Shown here piece by piece: positions 24,407 to 38,424 of a DNA stretch of 64,000 nt. Below the pieces are notes generated by a model. That model worked only from the letters and a program-made list of their open reading frames with translations, searched no databases and was not told where the DNA came from. Source of the stretch: Tetradesmus obliquus (Eukaryota > Chlorophyta > Chlorophyceae > Sphaeropleales > Scenedesmaceae); NCBI GenBank assembly GCA_030272155.1, contig CP126192.1, forward strand, positions 4,560,501 to 4,624,500, given 5' to 3'. The translations under genes and the position numbers were made by a program. Every line of letters begins with the position of its first letter. The first letter of the stretch is position 1.

Positions 24407-25168
24407 ACTCACCCGGTAATCACAGCCGTCTCTGTCTGCTGCCATGCCGCTTGTGCCAGTGAAGAATTTGATCCACACAGGACCCAGCAGGTAGTTGACG
24501 CCAATGATGTACTTCAGCTTTGCCGCGCTGTTGTTGTAGCGGGGCACAGGTGTGCGCCAGTGCCAGTCCTCTTCACCAGCACTGAACCAGCCCATGTAGG
24601 ATTCCTTGCTCAAGCAGATCACCTTCTCATCCACCCACACCACAGCAGCCTTGTCAGCTTGCAGCCGCGCCTTATTTTCTGCGCTGACGTCGATTCTGCT
24701 CTGCCTGTGTTGGTCATCCAGGTAGGCCCTGTCGCGCACAACCCCATACTTAAAGCGGGGGTCAAACTCCTTGAGGTTGTTGGTCAGGGTCTCCGGAGTG
24801 ATGCCGGCGCCCGTCACGATGTTGTGCACCACCGCGCTCTCAGCAATCAGCTGCTCCGCTGAGGTGTACGGACCCTGCCTGCCGGCCAACCACCAGTTGC
24901 GGGCCTCGACATAGCAAGCAGTTACCTGCCGCTCTGTCAAAACCTTGTGGCGCCCGCTGCTGTGGGCGCAACCCTCAACCACGCCGTCGTCACCCAGGCG
25001 TGGGCCCCATATTTCAACGTATTCACCGGGGTTGCTGGGCAGGTCGTAGTGTGCAGCTTGCAGGCGCTTGCGGAACTCTGCTGTGGCGTCAACTAGATTA
25101 CCAGAACTTGCCCTCCAGGCAAGGCCAGCAGTGTATTGGTAGACTGGTGGATAGGTCATATGCTGCAT
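23238..25168 (-). CDS. Tc1/mariner-IS630-type DDE transposase, copy 7
   Basis: Exons 25168-24413 and 23705-23238. Intact; Tyr12. Confidence 0.8.
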
Positions 25169-25351
25169 GTATCACGCCGAACCCTAGTTAGTACTGAACC
25201 TTGGACATGTGGCGTGTTGGTGCTCATTGTGCATGGACGGGGGCAGCACTCTGAGGCGGGCACAGTAGCGCAGCCCTGAGTTGATTGGCTACATCACATT
25301 TAAAATGCAATGCTGCGCTGCGATGCTACAGCATTAAATTGTATTTTGCCT

Positions 25352-26066
25352 CACTGGGTCTAGTAAAGAATCTCGCGCCATATATGCAGGGATGTAGCCA
25401 AGATCCCTATGCATCTATTGGCGTGCTCAATTGATGCGCTGCATGCGTGTGTGCTCTGGAAAACGAGTTTACGTATGTCCCTCCTCGCAGTTAAAAACGG
25501 CGGGGATAGGCAGGTTTTGCTGCGGCTGCGCTGCTTCGAGTGACACATAAAAATATGGAATGTGTTTGCATGCAGCAGCAGGGCTGGCTGTGTGTTGTGT
25601 GTGGCGATCCAGGGCTGTGATGCGCTTGCCATGCCAAAGTGAACTCGTGATGCTTGCCCTGCTTGATTGAGCTGAGTGCCGAAAACATGTTTTCTGAGTA
25701 TCGAGATTTTGGTTGTGTTGCTGTTGTGAGGCGTGCTGCAGCAGCAGCCCAGCTTGTTCACCTGATGCCTGCAAATAGCTCCTGTGGCCTTGCTGTGCTG
25801 CTGCGTGCTGATGAGAGCCCTGTGCCACGGGGGGGTTTCGATGCTATTGTGTGGTGCAAGTGTGGGTGTAAAACAGGCGTCACTGAGGGGTGTCACCAGC
25901 AGCAGCAGCAGGCAGCAGGTTGGCAGTGTCTGCATTGGCCCTGTTCAAGGCTTCATTGTGTGCTCAAGGTGACCACGATTATACATACGAAGCTGCGTTG
26001 GATAGTATTGCGGCCGTGCGCAACAGGCTGCATGTGAACGTGTGAGATTCTTTTCTCGACCCAGTG
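25352..26066. mobile_element. 715-bp CACTG-ended element, copy 7 (variant right flank)
   Basis: The termini are the same, but the right flank is CAGTG-TG-AAGC instead of CAGTG-AAGC, making this unit 3684 bp. It also has CAAGGTGACC where the other copies read CAAGGTAACC (25968 region). The extra TG sits exactly where the (GT)857 tract starts in the last copy. Confidence 0.8.
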
Positions 26067-26320
26067 TGAAGCAGCACCACTTTTGGGGCCCCGGTTTAGG
26101 GCGCAAGTTGTCAGTGTGGCACAAGCCTGTAAATTCGTGATATAATTCATGGATGCAGTTCTTCTGTATGTGCTTAACATACGTGATGCCGCTCAGCGCG
26201 ACAGCCTTAATACGCACAGCTCTGCCGTGGTGAAGTTCCAGTGCAGGCAGTTTCCCTGTGGACCTCGCGATATTCGCCTCTTCGCCTGTCTGCTTCCGCC
26301 CAATTTACAATCGAAATCGA

Positions 26321-28090
26321 ATGAGTGGTCACGCCGGAGCATTGCCGCAGCAAGCAGCCTCCGCAATGACAACAGCGGAGCCCGGGATGTCAACACCGGT
26401 GAGCTGCTGTTGCTGCCCGGGCGCTCGTTGTGCTGCCATAACAATCAATCATGTGAGCAGTATATTAATAAGGATTGATCAGCTGCGCGTATATCAGCAG
26501 CACCGCGGCCGTGCTCCGCAGTTTGACCATGAAGCAGCAGCTGTCTCCCTGCAGCCACAGCTTGCTGCACTACAACACCAAGGAACGCCTTGACAGCCAA
26601 ACTTGCGTGCCCAAATAATCAAAATACACTTCTTCATGCTACAAATGCTTCTGCTGCTTGCAGGGCATGCTTGAACTGCAGCCAGAAAGCCAACAACCTT
26701 GCAGCAGCAGCAGTACGAGCCAGCAGTGCGGCTCTGGCTGCCAGCACCACATGGAGACCAGGAGGAAAGGCAAAGCAGCCAACAAAGGTATGCTTATACT
26801 ACAGCATATATTGTGCTTCACAACTAGAATAGCAGCTGCTGTGCATCTCAGCTGTAGGTGATGGCAGCCACAGCAAGGTGCCAGGGCAGCACTTGTTGCG
26901 CGCAACTTGTGTGCACTCTGTCTACCTGAAAGGGAATGGTGCATACAGGCCAGCATTGTCAATGACTGCCTGGTAGGTGTATGGCAAGCTGTCCACATCA
27001 GCCTGGATTGAAGCAGGCTGTACATCATAGAACAACTGCTCCAGCTTATCCTGGCACTGCTGCGGGGTCGGCTTGCCCGGCCACAAGCTGCGGCGCCATG
27101 CCTGCAGTGCCTGGCTCAGGTATGCATGCACATGCTCGACCACCTTGTGCAGATCAGGACTGAGGGGACACAGGGCAAACCTGTGGTCTTTCGACCAGAT
27201 GCCGTGCTCGTCCAGCTTGGCACGCGCGTGTGCGCTGTCGTTGTCACTGGACAACAGCCAGATGGGCTCCTCTCCTGGGTTCTGCTGCGTGTACGCCTGC
27301 CACAGCTCGTGCAGCCTCTCACGCAGATCCCGGATGCAATCCTCATACTCATCTGCTGTCATGCCCTTTGCTGGCTCACCCTTTCTGGTCTGCAGGCACA
27401 GGGCAGGTTGCAGGCAGCACACCACCAGCAGCAAAACCCGTGGGCAGGCCAAAGGGGTGTTTCAGCAATGAAGCCCAGCAGAGGTGGAGGCCAGGTTTAA
27501 ACCACATGCTGCTTGAGAGCCATGCAGCCTACAGCAGCAGCAAGCAGTGCTTTACATGCAGGTGCAAGAACAGCAAGCATGTCAGACTGCTGGCACTGCA
27601 AACCGTGTCACGCGGGGACGCTTGCTTCAAGTGTCATGTGTGCAGCAAGAAGGGCAGCAAGTACGAGAAGCAGCTGTATGCTTTGCTGAACAGCAACGCA
27701 GCTGTCACCGCATACGCTGTGGAGGCAGTGGCTATGGGCAGGAAGATACAGCTGCAGATACCTAACAGCAAGCAGGGGCTGTGGCTGAACAGGCACAGAT
27801 GGGATGCAGTGCTGCTGCAGCCGGATAGCTTGCTGATTGAGGTGCAAGGAGAGCAGCACATAGACAAGGAGGACGGCAAGCGCAACAACAGGGGTGACAC
27901 ACTAGCAGACAGGCAGGCCAAGGACCAGGCATTGGCAGATGCAGCGCTGGCCGACGGTTTCAGTGTGCTGTGGCTGCACCCAGGTGCTGCAGATGATGTG
28001 CGGGGCCGCGCCAGGCGCTGGGCAGCAGCTGTGCAGGTGGCGCTGGAGCATGTTGCTGCCAAGCAGCGCCCCAAGCTGTTCAAGGCCTGA
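26321..28090 (+). CDS. Zinc-finger / PD-(D/E)XK-type nuclease, copy 8
   Basis: Exons 26321-26398, 26664-26787 and 27396-28090. Intact; downstream of the variant element. Confidence 0.65.
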
Positions 28091-28852
28091 ACTCACCCGG
28101 TAATCACAGCCGTCTCTGTCTGCTGCCATGCCGCTTGTGCCAGTGAAGAATTTGATCCACACAGGACCCAGCAGGTAGTTGACGCCAATGATGTACTTCA
28201 GCTTTGCCGCGCTGTTGTTGTAGCGGGGCACAGGTGTGCGCCAGTGCCAGTCCTCTTCACCAGCACTGAACCAGCCCATGTAGGATTCCTTGCTCAAGCA
28301 GATCACCTTCTCATCCACCCACACCACAGCAGCCTTGTCAGCTTGCAGCCGCGCCTTATTTTCTGCGCTGACGTCGATTCTGCTCTGCCTGTGTTGGTCA
28401 TCCAGGTAGGCCCTGTCGCGCACAACCCCATACTTAAAGCGGGGGTCAAACTCCTTGAGGTTGTTGGTCAGGGTCTCCGGAGTGATGCCGGCGCCCGTCA
28501 CGATGTTGTGCACCACCGCGCTCTCAGCAATCAGCTGCTCCGCTGAGGTGTACGGACCCTGCCTGCCGGCCAACCACCAGTTGCGGGCCTCGACATAGCA
28601 AGCAGTTACCTGCCGCTCTGTCAAAACCTTGTGGCGCCCGCTGCTGTGGGCGCAACCCTCAACCACGCCGTCGTCACCCAGGCGTGGGCCCCATATTTCA
28701 ACGTATTCACCGGGGTTGCTGGGCAGGTCGTAGTGTGCAGCTTGCAGGCGCTTGCGGAACTCTGCTGTGGCGTCAACTAGATTACCAGAACTTGCCCTCC
28801 AGGCAAGGCCAGCAGTGTATTGGTAGACTGGTGGATAGGTCATATGCTGCAT
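26922..28852 (-). CDS. Tc1/mariner-IS630-type DDE transposase, copy 8
   Basis: Exons 28852-28097 and 27389-26922. Intact; Tyr12. Short upstream spacer. Confidence 0.8.
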
Positions 28853-29035
28853 GTATCACGCCGAACCCTAGTTAGTACTGAACCTTGGACATGTGGCGTG
28901 TTGGTGCTCATTGTGCATGGACGGGGGCAGCACTCTGAGGCGGGCACAGTAGCGCAGCCCTGAGTTGATTGGCTACATCACATTTAAAATGCAATGCTGC
29001 GCTGCGATGCTACAGCATTAAATTGTATTTTGCCT

Positions 29036-29038
29036 CTG
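29036..29038. other. Empty site / footprint (CTG) of the 715-bp element
   Basis: TTTTGCCT and AAGCAGC are joined by CTG, the same allele as at 7654 and 45310, but in a Tyr12 sequence background. Confidence 0.7.
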
Positions 29039-29290
29039 AAGCAGCACCACTTTTGGGGCCCCGGTTTAGGGCGCAAGTTGTCAGTGTGGCACAAGCCTGT
29101 AAATTCGTGATATAATTCATGGATGCAGTTCTTCTGTATGTGCTTAACATACGTGATGCCGCTCAGCGCGACAGCCTTAATACGCACAGCTCTGCCGTGG
29201 TGAAGTTCCAGTGCAGGCAGTTTCCCTGTGGACCTCGCGATATTCGCCTCTTCGCCTGTCTGCTTCCGCCCAATTTACAATCGAAATCGA

Positions 29291-31060
29291 ATGAGTGGTC
29301 ACGCCGGAGCATTGCCGCAGCAAGCAGCCTCCGCAATGACAACAGCGGAGCCCGGGATGTCAACACCGGTGAGCTGCTGTTGCTGCCCGGGCGCTCGTTG
29401 TGCTGCCATAACAATCAATCATGTGAGCAGTATATTAATAAGGATTGATCAGCTGCGCGTATATCAGCAGCACCGCGGCCGTGCTCCGCAGTTTGACCAT
29501 GAAGCAGCAGCTGTCTCCCTGCAGCCACAGCTTGCTGCACTACAACACCAAGGAACGCCTTGACAGCCAAACTTGCGTGCCCAAATAATCAAAATACACT
29601 TCTTCATGCTACAAATGCTTCTGCTGCTTGCAGGGCATGCTTGAACTGCAGCCAGAAAGCCAACAACCTTGCAGCAGCAGCAGTACGAGCCAGCAGTGCG
29701 GCTCTGGCTGCCAGCACCACATGGAGACCAGGAGGAAAGGCAAAGCAGCCAACAAAGGTATGCTTATACTACAGCATATATTGTGCTTCACAACTAGAAT
29801 AGCAGCTGCTGTGCATCTCAGCTGTAGGTGATGGCAGCCACAGCAAGGTGCCAGGGCAGCACTTGTTGCGCGCAACTTGTGTGCACTCTGTCTACCTGAA
29901 AGGGAATGGTGCATACAGGCCAGCATTGTCAATGACTGCCTGGTAGGTGTATGGCAAGCTGTCCACATCAGCCTGGATTGAAGCAGGCTGTACATCATAG
30001 AACAACTGCTCCAGCTTATCCTGGCACTGCTGCGGGGTCGGCTTGCCCGGCCACAAGCTGCGGCGCCATGCCTGCAGTGCCTGGCTCAGGTATGCATGCA
30101 CATGCTCGACCACCTTGTGCAGATCAGGACTGAGGGGACACAGGGCAAACCTGTGGTCTTTCGACCAGATGCCGTGCTCGTCCAGCTTGGCACGCGCGTG
30201 TGCGCTGTCGTTGTCACTGGACAACAGCCAGATGGGCTCCTCTCCTGGGTTCTGCTGCGTGTACGCCTGCCACAGCTCGTGCAGCCTCTCACGCAGATCC
30301 CGGATGCAATCCTCATACTCATCTGCTGTCATGCCCTTTGCTGGCTCACCCTTTCTGGTCTGCAGGCACAGGGCAGGTTGCAGGCAGCACACCACCAGCA
30401 GCAAAACCCGTGGGCAGGCCAAAGGGGTGTTTCAGCAATGAAGCCCAGCAGAGGTGGAGGCCAGGTTTAAACCACATGCTGCTTGAGAGCCATGCAGCCT
30501 ACAGCAGCAGCAAGCAGTGCTTTACATGCAGGTGCAAGAACAGCAAGCATGTCAGACTGCTGGCACTGCAAACCGTGTCACGCGGGGACGCTTGCTTCAA
30601 GTGTCATGTGTGCAGCAAGAAGGGCAGCAAGTACGAGAAGCAGCTGTATGCTTTGCTGAACAGCAACGCAGCTGTCACCGCATACGCTGTGGAGGCAGTG
30701 GCTATGGGCAGGAAGATACAGCTGCAGATACCTAACAGCAAGCAGGGGCTGTGGCTGAACAGGCACAGATGGGATGCAGTGCTGCTGCAGCCGGATAGCT
30801 TGCTGATTGAGGTGCAAGGAGAGCAGCACATAGACAAGGAGGACGGCAAGCGCAACAACAGGGGTGACACACTAGCAGACAGGCAGGCCAAGGACCAGGC
30901 ATTGGCAGATGCAGCGCTGGCCGACGGTTTCAGTGTGCTGTGGCTGCACCCAGGTGCTGCAGATGATGTGCGGGGCCGCGCCAGGCGCTGGGCAGCAGCT
31001 GTGCAGGTGGCGCTGGAGCATGTTGCTGCCAAGCAGCGCCCCAAGCTGTTCAAGGCCTGA
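29291..31060 (+). CDS. Zinc-finger / PD-(D/E)XK-type nuclease, copy 9
   Basis: Exons 29291-29368, 29634-29757 and 30366-31060. Intact; short upstream spacer. Confidence 0.65.
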
Positions 31061-31822
31061 ACTCACCCGGTAATCACAGCCGTCTCTGTCTGCTGCCATG
31101 CCGCTTGTGCCAGTGAAGAATTTGATCCACACAGGACCCAGCAGGTAGTTGACGCCAATGATGTACTTCAGCTTTGCCGCGCTGTTGTTGTAGCGGGGCA
31201 CAGGTGTGCGCCAGTGCCAGTCCTCTTCACCAGCACTGAACCAGCCCATGTAGGATTCCTTGCTCAAGCAGATCACCTTCTCATCCACCCACACCACAGC
31301 AGCCTTGTCAGCTTGCAGCCGCGCCTTATTTTCTGCGCTGACGTCGATTCTGCTCTGCCTGTGTTGGTCATCCAGGTAGGCCCTGTCGCGCACAACCCCA
31401 TACTTAAAGCGGGGGTCAAACTCCTTGAGGTTGTTGGTCAGGGTCTCCGGAGTGATGCCGGCGCCCGTCACGATGTTGTGCACCACCGCGCTCTCAGCAA
31501 TCAGCTGCTCCGCTGAGGTGTACGGACCCTGCCTGCCGGCCAACCACCAGTTGCGGGCCTCGACATAGCAAGCAGTTACCTGCCGCTCTGTCAAAACCTT
31601 GTGGCGCCCGCTGCTGTGGGCGCAACCCTCAACCACGCCGTCGTCACCCAGGCGTGGGCCCCATATTTCAACGTATTCACCGGGGTTGCTGGGCAGGTCG
31701 TAGTGTGCAGCTTGCAGGCGCTTGCGGAACTCTGCTGTGGCGTCAACTAGATTACCAGAACTTGCCCTCCAGGCAAGGCCAGCAGTGTATTGGTAGACTG
31801 GTGGATAGGTCATATGCTGCAT
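29892..31822 (-). CDS. Tc1/mariner-IS630-type DDE transposase, copy 9
   Basis: Exons 31822-31067 and 30359-29892. Intact; Tyr12. Confidence 0.8.
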
Positions 31823-32005
31823 GTATCACGCCGAACCCTAGTTAGTACTGAACCTTGGACATGTGGCGTGTTGGTGCTCATTGTGCATGGACGGGGGCAG
31901 CACTCTGAGGCGGGCACAGTAGCGCAGCCCTGAGTTGATTGGCTACATCACATTTAAAATGCAATGCTGCGCTGCGATGCTACAGCATTAAATTGTATTT
32001 TGCCT

Positions 32006-32720
32006 CACTGGGTCTAGTAAAGAATCTCGCGCCATATATGCAGGGATGTAGCCAAGATCCCTATGCATCTATTGGCGTGCTCAATTGATGCGCTGCATGC
32101 GTGTGTGCTCTGGAAAACGAGTTTACGTATGTCCCTCCTCGCAGTTAAAAACGGCGGGGATAGGCAGGTTTTGCTGCGGCTGCGCTGCTTCGAGTGACAC
32201 ATAAAAATATGGAATGTGTTTGCATGCAGCAGCAGGGCTGGCTGTGTGTTGTGTGTGGCGATCCAGGGCTGTGATGCGCTTGCCATGCCAAAGTGAACTC
32301 GTGATGCTTGCCCTGCTTGATTGAGCTGAGTGCCGAAAACATGTTTTCTGAGTATCGAGATTTTGGTTGTGTTGCTGTTGTGAGGCGTGCTGCAGCAGCA
32401 GCCCAGCTTGTTCACCTGATGCCTGCAAATAGCTCCTGTGGCCTTGCTGTGCTGCTGCGTGCTGATGAGAGCCCTGTGCCACGGGGGGGTTTCGATGCTA
32501 TTGTGTGGTGCAAGTGTGGGTGTAAAACAGGCGTCACTGAGGGGTGTCACCAGCAGCAGCAGCAGGCAGCAGGTTGGCAGTGTCTGCATTGGCCCTGTTC
32601 AAGGCTTCATTGTGTGCTCAAGGTAACCACGATTATACATACGAAGCTGCGTTGGATAGTATTGCGGCCGTGCGCAACAGGCTGCATGTGAACGTGTGAG
32701 ATTCTTTTCTCGACCCAGTG
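32006..32720. mobile_element. 715-bp CACTG-ended element, copy 8
   Basis: Same site and termini as the reference element, between transposase copy 9 and nuclease copy 10. Confidence 0.8.
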
Positions 32721-32972
32721 AAGCAGCACCACTTTTGGGGCCCCGGTTTAGGGCGCAAGTTGTCAGTGTGGCACAAGCCTGTAAATTCGTGATATAATTC
32801 ATGGATGCAGTTCTTCTGTATGTGCTTAACATACGTGATGCCGCTCAGCGCGACAGCCTTAATACGCACAGCTCTGCCGTGGTGAAGTTCCAGTGCAGGC
32901 AGTTTCCCTGTGGACCTCGCGATATTCGCCTCTTCGCCTGTCTGCTTCCGCCCAATTTACAATCGAAATCGA

Positions 32973-34742
32973 ATGAGTGGTCACGCCGGAGCATTGCCGC
33001 AGCAAGCAGCCTCCGCAATGACAACAGCGGAGCCCGGGATGTCAACACCGGTGAGCTGCTGTTGCTGCCCGGGCGCTCGTTGTGCTGCCATAACAATCAA
33101 TCATGTGAGCAGTATATTAATAAGGATTGATCAGCTGCGCGTATATCAGCAGCACCGCGGCCGTGCTCCGCAGTTTGACCATGAAGCAGCAGCTGTCTCC
33201 CTGCAGCCACAGCTTGCTGCACTACAACACCAAGGAACGCCTTGACAGCCAAACTTGCGTGCCCAAATAATCAAAATACACTTCTTCATGCTACAAATGC
33301 TTCTGCTGCTTGCAGGGCATGCTTGAACTGCAGCCAGAAAGCCAACAACCTTGCAGCAGCAGCAGTACGAGCCAGCAGTGCGGCTCTGGCTGCCAGCACC
33401 ACATGGAGACCAGGAGGAAAGGCAAAGCAGCCAACAAAGGTATGCTTATACTACAGCATATATTGTGCTTCACAACTAGAATAGCAGCTGCTGTGCATCT
33501 CAGCTGTAGGTGATGGCAGCCACAGCAAGGTGCCAGGGCAGCACTTGTTGCGCGCAACTTGTGTGCACTCTGTCTACCTGAAAGGGAATGGTGCATACAG
33601 GCCAGCATTGTCAATGACTGCCTGGTAGGTGTATGGCAAGCTGTCCACATCAGCCTGGATTGAAGCAGGCTGTACATCATAGAACAACTGCTCCAGCTTA
33701 TCCTGGCACTGCTGCGGGGTCGGCTTGCCCGGCCACAAGCTGCGGCGCCATGCCTGCAGTGCCTGGCTCAGGTATGCATGCACATGCTCGACCACCTTGT
33801 GCAGATCAGGACTGAGGGGACACAGGGCAAACCTGTGGTCTTTCGACCAGATGCCGTGCTCGTCCAGCTTGGCACGCGCGTGTGCGCTGTCGTTGTCACT
33901 GGACAACAGCCAGATGGGCTCCTCTCCTGGGTTCTGCTGCGTGTACGCCTGCCACAGCTCGTGCAGCCTCTCACGCAGATCCCGGATGCAATCCTCATAC
34001 TCATCTGCTGTCATGCCCTTTGCTGGCTCACCCTTTCTGGTCTGCAGGCACAGGGCAGGTTGCAGGCAGCACACCACCAGCAGCAAAACCCGTGGGCAGG
34101 CCAAAGGGGTGTTTCAGCAATGAAGCCCAGCAGAGGTGGAGGCCAGGTTTAAACCACATGCTGCTTGAGAGCCATGCAGCCTACAGCAGCAGCAAGCAGT
34201 GCTTTACATGCAGGTGCAAGAACAGCAAGCATGTCAGACTGCTGGCACTGCAAACCGTGTCACGCGGGGACGCTTGCTTCAAGTGTCATGTGTGCAGCAA
34301 GAAGGGCAGCAAGTACGAGAAGCAGCTGTATGCTTTGCTGAACAGCAACGCAGCTGTCACCGCATACGCTGTGGAGGCAGTGGCTATGGGCAGGAAGATA
34401 CAGCTGCAGATACCTAACAGCAAGCAGGGGCTGTGGCTGAACAGGCACAGATGGGATGCAGTGCTGCTGCAGCCGGATAGCTTGCTGATTGAGGTGCAAG
34501 GAGAGCAGCACATAGACAAGGAGGACGGCAAGCGCAACAACAGGGGTGACACACTAGCAGACAGGCAGGCCAAGGACCAGGCATTGGCAGATGCAGCGCT
34601 GGCCGACGGTTTCAGTGTGCTGTGGCTGCACCCAGGTGCTGCAGATGATGTGCGGGGCCGCGCCAGGCGCTGGGCAGCAGCTGTGCAGGTGGCGCTGGAG
34701 CATGTTGCTGCCAAGCAGCGCCCCAAGCTGTTCAAGGCCTGA
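32973..34742 (+). CDS. Zinc-finger / PD-(D/E)XK-type nuclease, copy 10
   Basis: Exons 32973-33050, 33316-33439 and 34048-34742. Intact. Confidence 0.65.
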
Positions 34743-35504
34743 ACTCACCCGGTAATCACAGCCGTCTCTGTCTGCTGCCATGCCGCTTGTGCCAGTGAAG
34801 AATTTGATCCACACAGGACCCAGCAGGTAGTTGACGCCAATGATGTACTTCAGCTTTGCCGCGCTGTTGTTGTAGCGGGGCACAGGTGTGCGCCAGTGCC
34901 AGTCCTCTTCACCAGCACTGAACCAGCCCATGTAGGATTCCTTGCTCAAGCAGATCACCTTCTCATCCACCCACACCACAGCAGCCTTGTCAGCTTGCAG
35001 CCGCGCCTTATTTTCTGCGCTGACGTCGATTCTGCTCTGCCTGTGTTGGTCATCCAGGTAGGCCCTGTCGCGCACAACCCCATACTTAAAGCGGGGGTCA
35101 AACTCCTTGAGGTTGTTGGTCAGGGTCTCCGGAGTGATGCCGGCGCCCGTCACGATGTTGTGCACCACCGCGCTCTCAGCAATCAGCTGCTCCGCTGAGG
35201 TGTACGGACCCTGCCTGCCGGCCAACCACCAGTTGCGGGCCTCGACATAGCAAGCAGTTACCTGCCGCTCTGTCAAAACCTTGTGGCGCCCGCTGCTGTG
35301 GGCGCAACCCTCAACCACGCCGTCGTCACCCAGGCGTGGGCCCCATATTTCAACGTATTCACCGGGGTTGCTGGGCAGGTCGTAGTGTGCAGCTTGCAGG
35401 CGCTTGCGGAACTCTGCTGTGGCGTCAACTAGATTACCAGAACTTGCCCTCCAGGCAAGGCCAGCAGTGTATTGGTAGACTGGTGGATAGGTCATATGCT
35501 GCAT
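33574..35504 (-). CDS. Tc1/mariner-IS630-type DDE transposase, copy 10
   Basis: Exons 35504-34749 and 34041-33574. Intact; Tyr12. Confidence 0.8.
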
Positions 35505-35687
35505 GTATCACGCCGAACCCTAGTTAGTACTGAACCTTGGACATGTGGCGTGTTGGTGCTCATTGTGCATGGACGGGGGCAGCACTCTGAGGCGGGCACA
35601 GTAGCGCAGCCCTGAGTTGATTGGCTACATCACATTTAAAATGCAATGCTGCGCTGCGATGCTACAGCATTAAATTGTATTTTGCCT

Positions 35688-36402
35688 CACTGGGTCTAGT
35701 AAAGAATCTCGCGCCATATATGCAGGGATGTAGCCAAGATCCCTATGCATCTATTGGCGTGCTCAATTGATGCGCTGCATGCGTGTGTGCTCTGGAAAAC
35801 GAGTTTACGTATGTCCCTCCTCGCAGTTAAAAACGGCGGGGATAGGCAGGTTTTGCTGCGGCTGCGCTGCTTCGAGTGACACATAAAAATATGGAATGTG
35901 TTTGCATGCAGCAGCAGGGCTGGCTGTGTGTTGTGTGTGGCGATCCAGGGCTGTGATGCGCTTGCCATGCCAAAGTGAACTCGTGATGCTTGCCCTGCTT
36001 GATTGAGCTGAGTGCCGAAAACATGTTTTCTGAGTATCGAGATTTTGGTTGTGTTGCTGTTGTGAGGCGTGCTGCAGCAGCAGCCCAGCTTGTTCACCTG
36101 ATGCCTGCAAATAGCTCCTGTGGCCTTGCTGTGCTGCTGCGTGCTGATGAGAGCCCTGTGCCACGGGGGGGTTTCGATGCTATTGTGTGGTGCAAGTGTG
36201 GGTGTAAAACAGGCGTCACTGAGGGGTGTCACCAGCAGCAGCAGCAGGCAGCAGGTTGGCAGTGTCTGCATTGGCCCTGTTCAAGGCTTCATTGTGTGCT
36301 CAAGGTAACCACGATTATACATACGAAGCTGCGTTGGATAGTATTGCGGCCGTGCGCAACAGGCTGCATGTGAACGTGTGAGATTCTTTTCTCGACCCAG
36401 TG
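35688..36402. mobile_element. 715-bp CACTG-ended element, copy 9
   Basis: Same site and termini as the reference element, between transposase copy 10 and nuclease copy 11. Confidence 0.8.
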
Positions 36403-36654
36403 AAGCAGCACCACTTTTGGGGCCCCGGTTTAGGGCGCAAGTTGTCAGTGTGGCACAAGCCTGTAAATTCGTGATATAATTCATGGATGCAGTTCTTCTG
36501 TATGTGCTTAACATACGTGATGCCGCTCAGCGCGACAGCCTTAATACGCACAGCTCTGCCGTGGTGAAGTTCCAGTGCAGGCAGTTTCCCTGTGGACCTC
36601 GCGATATTCGCCTCTTCGCCTGTCTGCTTCCGCCCAATTTACAATCGAAATCGA

Positions 36655-38424
36655 ATGAGTGGTCACGCCGGAGCATTGCCGCAGCAAGCAGCCTCCGCAA
36701 TGACAACAGCGGAGCCCGGGATGTCAACACCGGTGAGCTGCTGTTGCTGCCCGGGCGCTCGTTGTGCTGCCATAACAATCAATCATGTGAGCAGTATATT
36801 AATAAGGATTGATCAGCTGCGCGTATATCAGCAGCACCGCGGCCGTGCTCCGCAGTTTGACCATGAAGCAGCAGCTGTCTCCCTGCAGCCACAGCTTGCT
36901 GCACTACAACACCAAGGAACGCCTTGACAGCCAAACTTGCGTGCCCAAATAATCAAAATACACTTCTTCATGCTACAAATGCTTCTGCTGCTTGCAGGGC
37001 ATGCTTGAACTGCAGCCAGAAAGCCAACAACCTTGCAGCAGCAGCAGTACGAGCCAGCAGTGCGGCTCTGGCTGCCAGCACCACATGGAGACCAGGAGGA
37101 AAGGCAAAGCAGCCAACAAAGGTATGCTTATACTACAGCATATATTGTGCTTCACAACTAGAATAGCAGCTGCTGTGCATCTCAGCTGTAGGTGATGGCA
37201 GCCACAGCAAGGTGCCAGGGCAGCACTTGTTGCGCGCAACTTGTGTGCACTCTGTCTACCTGAAAGGGAATGGTGCATACAGGCCAGCATTGTCAATGAC
37301 TGCCTGGTAGGTGTATGGCAAGCTGTCCACATCAGCCTGGATTGAAGCAGGCTGTACATCATAGAACAACTGCTCCAGCTTATCCTGGCACTGCTGCGGG
37401 GTCGGCTTGCCCGGCCACAAGCTGCGGCGCCATGCCTGCAGTGCCTGGCTCAGGTATGCATGCACATGCTCGACCACCTTGTGCAGATCAGGACTGAGGG
37501 GACACAGGGCAAACCTGTGGTCTTTCGACCAGATGCCGTGCTCGTCCAGCTTGGCACGCGCGTGTGCGCTGTCGTTGTCACTGGACAACAGCCAGATGGG
37601 CTCCTCTCCTGGGTTCTGCTGCGTGTACGCCTGCCACAGCTCGTGCAGCCTCTCACGCAGATCCCGGATGCAATCCTCATACTCATCTGCTGTCATGCCC
37701 TTTGCTGGCTCACCCTTTCTGGTCTGCAGGCACAGGGCAGGTTGCAGGCAGCACACCACCAGCAGCAAAACCCGTGGGCAGGCCAAAGGGGTGTTTCAGC
37801 AATGAAGCCCAGCAGAGGTGGAGGCCAGGTTTAAACCACATGCTGCTTGAGAGCCATGCAGCCTACAGCAGCAGCAAGCAGTGCTTTACATGCAGGTGCA
37901 AGAACAGCAAGCATGTCAGACTGCTGGCACTGCAAACCGTGTCACGCGGGGACGCTTGCTTCAAGTGTCATGTGTGCAGCAAGAAGGGCAGCAAGTACGA
38001 GAAGCAGCTGTATGCTTTGCTGAACAGCAACGCAGCTGTCACCGCATACGCTGTGGAGGCAGTGGCTATGGGCAGGAAGATACAGCTGCAGATACCTAAC
38101 AGCAAGCAGGGGCTGTGGCTGAACAGGCACAGATGGGATGCAGTGCTGCTGCAGCCGGATAGCTTGCTGATTGAGGTGCAAGGAGAGCAGCACATAGACA
38201 AGGAGGACGGCAAGCGCAACAACAGGGGTGACACACTAGCAGACAGGCAGGCCAAGGACCAGGCATTGGCAGATGCAGCGCTGGCCGACGGTTTCAGTGT
38301 GCTGTGGCTGCACCCAGGTGCTGCAGATGATGTGCGGGGCCGCGCCAGGCGCTGGGCAGCAGCTGTGCAGGTGGCGCTGGAGCATGTTGCTGCCAAGCAG
38401 CGCCCCAAGCTGTTCAAGGCCTGA
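36655..38424 (+). CDS. Zinc-finger / PD-(D/E)XK-type nuclease, copy 11
   Basis: Exons 36655-36732, 36998-37121 and 37730-38424. Intact. Confidence 0.65.
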